DNA from: Planctomycetaceae bacterium
GTDB taxonomy: Bacteria > Planctomycetota > Planctomycetia > Pirellulales > Pirellulaceae
Assembly: GCA_007695205.1 (NCBI GenBank)
Contig: REEF01000446.1
Location: 1 to 11,756, forward strand
Reading direction: 5' to 3'
DNA: 11,756 bases
Numbering within the stretch: position 1 is the stretch's first letter; the number at the start of each line of letters is the position of its first letter. The notes beneath the pieces are model-generated. The model did no database searches. It was not told the origin of the DNA and saw only the letters and a program-made list of their open reading frames with translations. A program made the position numbers and the translations under genes. Below are positions 7,132-11,756 of this stretch, piece by piece.

Positions 7132-8175
7132 TCACTGACGCTCGATGCCTCGCCGTGGTAGCCCGGCTACGCGTCCCTGCAGATCCCAGAGTCGGATGGT
7201 GGTATCGAATCCGCCCGAAACCAGGATCTCCCCGTTGCTGGCTAAAGCAGCAATGCTGCCGTGATGATCTCGCAGTTCGCCGACCTGCAAGCGTTCCTCT
7301 AAATCCCACAGCCGGACCACATTGTCGCTACCGCCAGTCGCTAAGTGTGTCGGACTGAAAAAGGTCAGCGCGTATACCTTGCCCGAGGACGATGGCAGAT
7401 CGAAACCTCGACGCTCCCTCAGACAGCGAACATGCACGCGACGATCCTCGCCGCACGATACCAGTTGTTCGCCCAGCGGCGAAAATGCCAGATCGCGAAC
7501 TCGTTGGCGATGAGCCGCATAGTGCGATACCCGTTCCCCATTATCCGTTCGCCAGACCGAGATCCTTCCGTCCCGACCGCCGACGGCGATCCAGCGGTCA
7601 TCAGGCGAATATGCCAACGCCCTTAGATCGGGACTGGAACCCTCCAGCGTGCGTACCATTCGCCGGCCGACCACATCGTAAACGCGAACTCCACCGTCGA
7701 ATCCCGTTACCGCCAGTTGATCCCCACGATGGTTGAAACTGAGCTGAGTCACGGCGCACGGCAGTGCCTCGAGATCGCCCAGTCGTTGGCCGTTGTGAGT
7801 GTCCCAAAAGATGACTCGCCGATCGTTGCCGGCCGACACCAATACACGACCGTCCGGAGAAAATGCCAAGCTCTGGACCCAATCCTGATGTCCTCGCAAC
7901 TGGAACACCAGACGATCTTCCGCCCAATCCCAAATCGAAACCAAGTGATCATCACCGGCCACGGCTAGCCGAGTTGCACCGGGCTGCAGACGCACCGATG
8001 TAATCACGGGTGACCGGCCGAGGCTTTCGCATCCGGGAACCCGAATCTCTCGTCCGCTGATCCCTCCAAGGATCGGCTGGGCAACGACGTTCGCCGTCGA
8101 TGAACCGAACGCGAAAATCCATGTAGCCACACCCAGAACGTTGATTTTTCGTTGCAAGCTGTTCATGGTTGCCAT
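7132..8175 (-). CDS. Exported seven-bladed WD40 repeat protein
   Basis: Seven WD40-type repeats cover nearly the whole mature protein, enough for one closed beta-propeller. The blades end in VSIWDW, VIFWDT, VRVYDV, ISVWRT, VHVRCL, VRLWDL and IRLWDL, with SPDG/SPDD turns and GH or AH dipeptides between strands. I chose ATG 8175 (MATMNSLQRKINV) because it puts a signal peptide at the N-terminus: basic LQRK, hydrophobic INVLGVATWIFAFGSS, then ANVVAQ as a likely cleavage region. ATG 8166 (MNSLQRK) is nearly as good. ATG 8295 would add a 40-residue extension that buries the signal peptide. No ribosome site separates them clearly. No kinase or enzyme domain is attached, so it is probably a scaffold or interaction protein outside the cytoplasm. 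It lies 74 bases upstream of the giant surface protein on the same strand, suggesting an operon. Its partner is unknown. Confidence 0.85.
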   Translation of the reverse strand: MATMNSLQRKINVLGVATWIFAFGSSTANVVAQPILGGISGREIRVPGCESLGRSPVITSVRLQPGATRLAVAGDDHLVSIWDWAEDRLVFQLRGHQDWVQSLAFSPDGRVLVSAGNDRRVIFWDTHNGQRLGDLEALPCAVTQLSFNHRGDQLAVTGFDGGVRVYDVVGRRMVRTLEGSSPDLRALAYSPDDRWIAVGGRDGRISVWRTDNGERVSHYAAHRQRVRDLAFSPLGEQLVSCGEDRRVHVRCLRERRGFDLPSSSGKVYALTFFSPTHLATGGSDNVVRLWDLEERLQVGELRDHHGSIAALASNGEILVSGGFDTTIRLWDLQGRVAGLPRRGIERQ

Positions 8176-8428
8176 GCCACTTCGAGAAATTAAGCCGCGT
8201 TGATGAACGACACGAACCCCCTGCAACAGGAGGAACGCCTCGGCCACAAGACTGGTTCGCTGGTGAGCTGACGGACCTTCCGCGCAGCGCGCCATCCTCT
8301 TCTATCGGCTTGAGCGATCGAGTCACCGTAGATGAAGCGAGACGATCCGTCGAATTCTTCACCATCAGCCTCGGAGGGACACGAATCGTTCTGGGCAGTC
8401 CCGCCCCCGTCTGTTACAATTTTGAAGA
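8176..8428. promoter_or_regulatory. Divergent intergenic region between the WD40 gene and the htrA-like gene
   Basis: About 250 bases lie between the chosen WD40 start and the first possible HtrA codon, and the two genes point away from each other. Both promoters should therefore be here. The only element I can propose is for the plus strand (listed separately); for the minus strand I see no clear -35/-10 pair. Open frames crossing the region on either strand have no family resemblance and no ribosome site. The minus-strand one would extend the WD40 protein upstream. Confidence 0.5.
8392..8420 (+). promoter_or_regulatory. Candidate sigma-70 promoter for the htrA-like gene
   Basis: TGGGCA (8392-8397) and TACAAT (8415-8420) are separated by 17 bases. 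The -10 box is good (5 of 6) and the -35 box fair (4 of 6). A start point near 8427 would leave a leader of about 50 bases before the ATG at 8477. No heat-shock or ECF-type consensus was recognised. Sequence match only. Confidence 0.35.
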
Positions 8429-8462
8429 ATGAAGTCGCAGGTATACGCAAGTTGCTATGATG

Positions 8463-8469
8463 AAAGGAG
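8463..8469 (+). promoter_or_regulatory. Ribosome binding site deciding the htrA-like start
   Basis: AAAGGAG lies seven bases before ATG 8477. The upstream in-frame ATG at 8429 has no such site and would add 16 polar residues in front of the membrane anchor. This favours 8477 as the start. Confidence 0.75.
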
Positions 8470-8476
8470 TTGCGCT

Positions 8477-9610
8477 ATGAAGTCGACGGTGCTTCTCTGC
8501 CTGTTTTCCGCCTTGATCGGTGCCGGGTTTTGGCAATGGTGGACCACCGCGTTCCTCGAGCCCACAGTGGGTGCACAGGACGTACAGCCAGCAATGCTGC
8601 CCTCTTCTTTTGAGGGTGACTTAACTCCCGATGAACTGGTCAACGTTTATGTCTACGAGAACGTCAATCGCAGTGTCGTGAACATCACCACGCGAGCTGG
8701 AAGGCTGGACACTTTTTTCTTTTCGTTGGAATCGTCGGCCGAAGGAGCCGGATCGGGGTCGATCCTTGACCGGCAAGGGCATGTATTGACCAATTCCCAT
8801 GTGATCGAAGGAGCCCGAGAAATCCAGGTCACCTTGTTCAATGGGCAGACGTTTCCCGCCACGTTGATGGGGGCCGATACGGTTTATGATATTGCCGTCT
8901 TGAAAATCGACGCGCCAGCCGAGGTGCTGCATCCCGTCAGATGGGGTAGCTCGAATGATTTGCGAGTTGGTCAGAAGGTGTTGGCAATCGGCAACCCGTT
9001 TGGGCTGGAACGTACCATGACCGTGGGGATTATTTCCAGCTTGAACCGTTCCCTTCCCTCGCGACGCTCGCGAATGATGAAATCGATTATCCAGATCGAT
9101 GCGGCCTTGAATCAAGGAAACTCCGGCGGTCCGCTGTTGGACAGTCGCGGGCGTCTGATCGGGATGAATACGGCCATCGCCAGCCGCACGGGCGAAAACA
9201 CGGGCGTCGGTTTCGCGATCCCGGTGAACAACATCCAGCGAGTCGTGCCGCAGTTGATCGAGAACGGTCGCGTGATCCGCCCGGATCTGGGAATCACGCG
9301 GGTCTACCAAGTCGAACAAGGGTTGGTCATCGCGACCTTAGCCCCGGATGGACCCGCAGAACGAGCCGGTTTGCGCGGTTTCCGACTGGTGCGACAACAG
9401 CATCGTCGCGGACCGTTCGTGTACGAAGAAACCCAAATCGATCGTAGCACGGCCGATCTGATCATCGCCGTCGACGGCCAGCGAGTGCGAGTAGCAGATG
9501 ATCTGCTGTCCATCGTTGATCAGAAGCGGCCGGGCGAGGAAATTGTGCTGACCGTCATCCGAGAAGGACGCGAAATCCAGGTGCCGGTGATCTTGGGGGC
9601 GGGAGATTGA
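8477..9610 (+). CDS. HtrA/DegP-family (S1C) serine protease, membrane-anchored, single PDZ domain
   Basis: The 377-residue product is a trypsin-fold envelope protease of the HtrA family, which degrades or senses misfolded exported proteins. Residues about 4-24 are a hydrophobic signal or anchor (STVLLCLFSALIGAGFWQWW). The protease domain covers about 45-245, with the catalytic triad visible: His108 in LTNSHVIEG, Asp138 in YDIAVLKI and Ser216 in NQGNSGGPLL. GNPFGLERTMTVGIIS and VGFAIPVNN are classic family blocks. One PDZ domain follows (about 268-375; LGITRV...GLVIATLAPDGPAERAGL), with an Arg-rich loop near 304-326 (VRQQHRRGPF) and ADLIIAVDGQRV. A single PDZ makes it DegS-like in layout. The start is set by AAAGGAG seven bases upstream. 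It is divergent from the WD40 gene and convergent with the coiled-coil gene. Family assignment is firm; substrate is unknown. Confidence 0.96.
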   Translation: MKSTVLLCLFSALIGAGFWQWWTTAFLEPTVGAQDVQPAMLPSSFEGDLTPDELVNVYVYENVNRSVVNITTRAGRLDTFFFSLESSAEGAGSGSILDRQGHVLTNSHVIEGAREIQVTLFNGQTFPATLMGADTVYDIAVLKIDAPAEVLHPVRWGSSNDLRVGQKVLAIGNPFGLERTMTVGIISSLNRSLPSRRSRMMKSIIQIDAALNQGNSGGPLLDSRGRLIGMNTAIASRTGENTGVGFAIPVNNIQRVVPQLIENGRVIRPDLGITRVYQVEQGLVIATLAPDGPAERAGLRGFRLVRQQHRRGPFVYEETQIDRSTADLIIAVDGQRVRVADDLLSIVDQKRPGEEIVLTVIREGREIQVPVILGAGD

Positions 9611-9667
9611 GCCCAACCGTCGCCCAAGGCCTTCTTGTCGATGACGAGAGATTCTGGTGGTCGATGG

Positions 9668-9838
9668 TTACGCGTTTTTCAGACGATCCGCCTCGTCTTC
9701 CAGCCGCGAAATCTCGTCCGACAGCCGTCGGATCTCGTCCGGTTCGTCCTGCTGCTTCTTGGCGCCAGCCAATTGCTGGCGCAACAATTGAAGCCGCTGC
9801 CGGATGGTGTCCAGTTTTTTCTTGCTCTTCTTGTCCAT
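9668..9838 (-). CDS. Small charged coiled-coil protein downstream of the STAS gene
   Basis: The 56-residue product (MDKKSKKKLDTIRQ...) is almost entirely helix-forming and highly charged. Its heptad-like leucines and isoleucines (LDTIRQRLQLLRQQL, then IRRLSDEISRLEDEADRL) are broken by a short Asp-Glu-Pro segment near the middle, so it reads as two short helices. It has no signal or membrane segment and should be cytoplasmic. Its ATG at 9838 lies eight bases after the STAS stop codon. An alternative TTG start at 9850 overlaps that stop as TTGA and adds four residues. Either arrangement implies translational coupling with the STAS gene and a possible joint function, for example as a binding partner. 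I do not recognise a named family. Its 3' end faces the htrA-like gene, 57 bases away. Confidence 0.7.
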   Translation of the reverse strand: MDKKSKKKLDTIRQRLQLLRQQLAGAKKQQDEPDEIRRLSDEISRLEDEADRLKNA

Positions 9839-9846
9839 CGCAAGAC

Positions 9847-10200
9847 TCAATAGGCTTTCAACGCGTCTTGTACCGTGTCATGGATCTCGAACAACTGATT
9901 CAGCCGAGTGATGACGAACACCTCCCGAATGCCCGGCTCAAGCTGACACAGCTTCAGCCGCCCCGAGTTTTGTTTGATCTTCTTGTCCAGGATGATCAAT
10001 TTGTTCAGCGCCGCACTGCTCAGGAATTCCACGTTCTTAAAATCCAGCAGCAGCGACTTAACACCGGATCGATCCACCAGCCCATACAGTTCTTCCCCCA
10101 ATTCCTGAATGACTCCTGCATCCAGGATCTTGTGATCCAGAAACTCGACAACCGTGACGCCGTTTGTCTCGGCTAGCCGGATGCGTCGGTGCAATGTCAT
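9847..10200 (-). CDS. STAS-domain protein, anti-anti-sigma factor-like
   Basis: The 117-residue protein is a single STAS domain, the fold of SpoIIAA/RsbV-type anti-sigma factor antagonists that switch partner binding by serine phosphorylation. It shows the expected order: beta strands VTVVEFLD, helix VIQELGEELYGLV, strand SLLLDFKNVEFL, the SSAALNKLIILDKK loop and helix, then RLKLCQL and a C-terminal helix. Aligned by eye with the SpoIIAA motif DSSGLG, Ser62 (codon 10015-10017) matches the phosphorylated serine, while the preceding Asp is replaced by Ser. Phosphorylation is therefore possible but not shown. I chose ATG 10200 because MTLHRRIRLAETNG begins where STAS domains begin; ATG 10263 or 10317 would add 21 or 39 unrelated residues. 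No RsbW-like kinase, PP2C phosphatase or sigma factor gene is in the window. It is followed directly by the coiled-coil gene. Confidence 0.9.
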   Translation of the reverse strand: MTLHRRIRLAETNGVTVVEFLDHKILDAGVIQELGEELYGLVDRSGVKSLLLDFKNVEFLSSAALNKLIILDKKIKQNSGRLKLCQLEPGIREVFVITRLNQLFEIHDTVQDALKAY

Positions 10201-10289
10201 AGGATCACCAAACCAGTCAGGAATTACGACATGTCCTGCGGGGCACGTTTTACTATCGGCCATCACAACCCACGCAGGATGTAACCAAA

Positions 10290-10303
10290 CCGGCCCATGC
10301 CGG
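10290..10303 (-). terminator. Weak hairpin downstream of the tRNA
   Basis: A perfect five-base stem (CCGGC/GCCGG, four-base loop) lies 25 bases after the tRNA 3' end. On the minus strand it is followed by TTTGGTTA, a short and interrupted T-run. It may terminate tRNA transcription before the STAS gene, but it is short for an intrinsic terminator. Confidence 0.35.
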
Positions 10304-10328
10304 AGCCGCAGAACCACAGGGAAGGCAG

Positions 10329-10402
10329 TAGCGGAGGAGGGACTCGAACCCCCGACACGCGGATTATGATTCCGCTGCTCTAACCAACTGAGCTACTCCG
10401 CC
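10329..10402 (-). tRNA. tRNA with anticodon CAT, most likely elongator tRNA-Met
   Basis: Read on the minus strand, a full cloverleaf forms. The acceptor stem is GGCGGAG with CTCCGCT (one G-T wobble at 1-72), the D stem GCTC/GAGC, the anticodon stem GCGGA/TCCGC with loop ATCATAA (anticodon CAT), and the T arm GGGGG-TTCGAGT-CCCTC. The discriminator is A, and CCA is not encoded. The initiator is unlikely because that class has an unpaired 1-72 position and three G-C pairs in the anticodon stem. tRNA-Ile2, whose CAT is modified to lysidine, is the alternative. The G-C rather than C-G pairs at 4-69 and 5-68 speak for Met. Confidence 0.93.
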
Positions 10403-10446
10403 AAGCTACGGCGCGCGCTGCCGTTGGGGGCGCACCCTGCGCGCGG

Positions 10447-10475
10447 GTGCTACGGGAGCGGCCACGCGAGGTCAA
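10447..10475 (-). promoter_or_regulatory. Candidate tRNA promoter
   Basis: On the minus strand TTGACC (10470-10475) and TAGCAC (10447-10452) are separated by 17 bases, about 45 bases before the tRNA 5' end. The -35 is strong and the -10 poor. The sequence after the -10 is very GC-rich, as often found at stable-RNA promoters. It lies between the tRNA and the left end of the insertion sequence, so the IS did not separate it from the tRNA. Confidence 0.4.
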
Positions 10476-10500
10476 GGGGGAATCCGCCACCGGGCCTGAT

Positions 10501-10530
10501 TGAACTGGCCCCCGTTTCGACCGGACACTT
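10501..10530 (+). repeat. Probable left terminal inverted repeat of the IS3 element
   Basis: It starts TGAACTGGCCCCC and ends with CCGGACACTT, the general pattern of IS3-family ends (TG at the tip, a C-run, GGACA inside). The matching right end is outside the window, so the exact boundary cannot be confirmed. Confidence 0.5.
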
Positions 10531-10556
10531 GGGCATAGCCATGGAGGCTCAGGGAT

Positions 10557-10952
10557 ATGCCTGAGCATGTGCTTATGTCCGAGATCGAGATCATTGCCGA
10601 TGGCGGCCGTCGACGCCGCTGGAGCGCCGCCGAGAAGCTGCGGATCGTTGAGGAGACGCTGGACGACCGGGCCAGCATCTCGGTCGTCGCACGCCGCAAT
10701 GGCGTGGCACCGAACCTGTTGTATCGTTGGCGCCGCCTCATGCTCGAAGGGGGGAGTGTCGCCGTGTCCGAGGACGATGACGTCACCAGCAACAAGGTCG
10801 TCCGGCAGCTGGAGGACCGGGTCCGGGAGCTCGAACGGCAGCTCGGGCGCAAGACGCTGGAGGCAGAGATCCTGCGCGAGGCCCTGGACAAGTCCCGGTC
10901 AAAAAAACCGACCTTGCTCGCGCGGTCGCCGCTGAAGGGCGACATCCGGTGA
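10557..10952 (+). CDS. IS3-family transposase OrfA (helix-turn-helix protein)
   Basis: The 131-residue product is the DNA-binding subunit that recognises the IS ends. Residues about 17-60 form the HTH_Tnp_1-type helix-turn-helix (RRWSAAEKLRIVEETL, then SVVARRNGVAPNLLYRWRR). Residues about 79-110 are a leucine-zipper-like coiled coil (VVRQLEDRVRELERQLG, then EAEILREAL) that mediates multimerisation in this family. I chose ATG 10557 because GGAGG lies nine bases upstream (10543-10547); ATG 10575 (MSEIEIIADGG) is an alternative. Near the 3' end the A7 run at 10901-10907 allows a -1 shift into the orfB frame to make the OrfAB transposase. The gene is intact. Confidence 0.92.
   Translation: MPEHVLMSEIEIIADGGRRRRWSAAEKLRIVEETLDDRASISVVARRNGVAPNLLYRWRRLMLEGGSVAVSEDDDVTSNKVVRQLEDRVRELERQLGRKTLEAEILREALDKSRSKKPTLLARSPLKGDIR
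10901..10943 (+). promoter_or_regulatory. Programmed -1 frameshift site of the IS
   Basis: The A AAA AAA heptamer (10901-10907) is positioned so that orfA reads AAA AAA at 10902-10907. Slipping back one base gives AAA AAA again and continues as ACC GAC CTT in the orfB frame. A perfect six-base stem, GTCGCC/GGCGAC (10925-10930 with 10938-10943), lies 17 bases downstream and may stimulate the shift, although the gap is longer than usual. The orfA stop overlaps a GTG as GTGA at 10949-10952, so OrfB could also start on its own. Confidence 0.75.
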
Positions 10953-11756
10953 AGGTCGTGGCCGAAACCCTGGGCGTGGCTCGGTCCAACCTGATTGATC
11001 GGCTGAAGGGCAGGACGAAGCCGCGTCGGCGCTATCATAAAGCGCAGGACGCGGCGGTGGTGCCGTTGATCACGGCGCTCGTGTCGGCGCGACCGACCTA
11101 TGGCTACCGGCGGATCACCGCGATCCTGAACCGCCAGCTGCGCTCGGAGGGCATGGCACCGGTCAACCACAAGCGGGTCTACCGGATCATGCAGACCCAT
11201 AACCTGCTGCTGGCGCGGAAGTATTCCGAGCGCCCGGAGCATGTTCACGACGGCAAGGTGATCGTCATGCGCTCGAACCTGCGCTGGTGCTCGGATGGGT
11301 TCGAGTTCACCTGCTGGAACGGCGACATCGTCCGCGGCGCCTTCCTCATCGACGCGCATGATCGCGAGATCATCGCCTGGCGGGCCGTGGTCAATGCCGG
11401 GATCAGCGGTTCCGACATCCGCGATATCATGCTCGAAGCCGTGGAGCGCCGCTTCGGCGCATACCGGGCGCCCTCGGTCATCGAGATGCTGTCCGACAAC
11501 GGCTCGCCCTACATCGCGAAGGACACGCAGATCTTCGCCCGCCAACTCGGGCTGAAACCCTGCTTCACGCCGGTCCAGAGCCCGCAGAGCAACGGGATCT
11601 CGGAGGCCTTCGTGAAGACGCTGAAACGCGACTACGTCCAGGTCACGCCGCTGCCAGACGCCCAGACCGTTCTCGGATTGATCGGAGGCTGGATCGAGGA
11701 TTACAACGACAACCACCCGCACTCAGGGCTGAAAATGCGCTCGCCCCGCGAGTTCA
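10949..11756 (+). CDS. IS3-family transposase OrfB (DDE integrase domain), 3' end beyond window
   Basis: The frame is open from the frameshift site at 10907 to the window edge. I give GTG 10949 (VKVVAETLGVARSNL) as the independent start; the functional transposase is normally the OrfAB fusion made by the -1 shift. The N-terminal part has the HTH_21-like PTYGYRRITAILNR block. The rve/DDE domain shows all three catalytic residues: Asp in CSDGFEF (codon 11294), Asp in MLSDNGSPY (11495) and Glu in NGISEAFVKTLKRDY (11603). The last two are separated by exactly 35 residues (DD35E), with the usual Lys seven residues after the Glu. The end, HPHSGLKMRSPREF, is the typical IS3 C-terminus, so only a few codons are missing. 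It appears intact and possibly active. Confidence 0.92.
   Translation, partial: MKVVAETLGVARSNLIDRLKGRTKPRRRYHKAQDAAVVPLITALVSARPTYGYRRITAILNRQLRSEGMAPVNHKRVYRIMQTHNLLLARKYSERPEHVHDGKVIVMRSNLRWCSDGFEFTCWNGDIVRGAFLIDAHDREIIAWRAVVNAGISGSDIRDIMLEAVERRFGAYRAPSVIEMLSDNGSPYIAKDTQIFARQLGLKPCFTPVQSPQSNGISEAFVKTLKRDYVQVTPLPDAQTVLGLIGGWIEDYNDNHPHSGLKMRSPREF

Larger units (their letters stand above)
10501..11756 (+). mobile_element. IS3-family insertion sequence, right end beyond the window
   Basis: A terminal-repeat-like sequence (TGAACTGGCCCCC, then CCGGACACTT, 10501-10530) is followed by orfA and orfB in the typical IS3 arrangement: a -1 relation, a slippery A7 and a DDE transposase. The left end could be off by a few bases (10498 also begins TG). 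The right end and the target duplication lie outside. Base use is richer in G+C at third positions than in the host genes, and the protein style recalls alphaproteobacterial IS3 elements. Both are signs of recent transfer. Confidence 0.88.

Noticed and set aside
6164..7138. Plus-strand open frame of 324 codons antisense to the start of the giant gene
   Set aside because: Low-complexity shadow text, no domain; it covers the well-supported TTG start and its ribosome site on the other strand.
8176..8295. N-terminal extension of the WD40 protein from ATG 8295
   Set aside because: It would place 40 residues before a good signal peptide and has no convincing ribosome site at proper spacing.
8169..8432. 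Plus-strand open frame of 87 codons before the htrA-like gene
   Set aside because: It begins antisense to the WD40 start, has no ribosome site or recognisable domain, and crosses the proposed promoter. Its stop overlapping ATG 8429 looks accidental, since the likely htrA-like start is 8477.
9611..9667. Possible bidirectional terminator between the htrA-like and coiled-coil genes
   Set aside because: Convergent 3' ends made it likely, but I found no hairpin with a T-run in these 57 bases.
10472..11722. Minus-strand open frame of 416 codons antisense to the IS
   Set aside because: High-GC shadow of orfA/orfB; the plus strand carries the HTH, frameshift site and DD35E triad.

Overview
The window looks like a piece of a planctomycete chromosome (Pirellulales/Rhodopirellula-like). 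The main reason is the 1840-residue protein on the minus strand. It has an arginine-rich N-terminus followed by a variant of the planctomycetal LEPR-XLL export signature (FETMEGRQLLA, residues about 35-45), then ten SdrD/Cna-B-like repeats and five FG-GAP/VCBS-type modules. The exported WD40 propeller, the single-PDZ HtrA protease and the stand-alone STAS protein fit such a genome.

Layout. Bases 1-1382 (+): 3' part of a probable alpha-barrel carbohydrate-active enzyme, cut by the window start. Bases 1400-1491: a REP-like double palindrome between converging genes. Bases 1535-7057 (-): the giant repeat protein, read from a TTG start behind a strong Shine-Dalgarno site. Bases 7132-8175 (-): a secreted seven-bladed WD40 protein, 74 bases upstream of the giant gene and probably in the same operon. 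Bases 8176-8476: a divergent promoter region and HtrA leader. Bases 8477-9610 (+): a membrane-anchored HtrA/DegP-type serine protease. Bases 9668-9838 (-) and 9847-10200 (-): a small coiled-coil protein and a STAS anti-anti-sigma-like protein, closely linked. Bases 10329-10402 (-): a tRNA with anticodon CAT, most likely elongator tRNA-Met. From about 10501 to the window end (+): an IS3-family insertion sequence with intact orfA and an orfB open to the edge, a -1 frameshift site and a DD35E triad. Its third-position GC is visibly higher than in the host genes.

How the genes may work together. The giant protein, the WD40 propeller and HtrA all carry N-terminal export or anchoring signals, so the middle of the window looks like an envelope or cell-surface neighbourhood: an adhesin-like stalk, a propeller scaffold and a quality-control protease. 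The STAS/coiled-coil pair is a separate regulatory unit without a visible kinase or phosphatase partner. The IS is a recent-looking arrival whose left end lies about 100 bases upstream of the tRNA.

The most unusual signal is inside the giant protein. Six of its eight cysteines form three pairs, each pair inside one repeat domain (domains 3, 5 and 8) at the same two positions and 96, 96 and 92 residues apart. The other seven domains lack both cysteines. This suggests a disulfide-locked subset of domains along the stalk, placed on top of a duplicated domain pattern.
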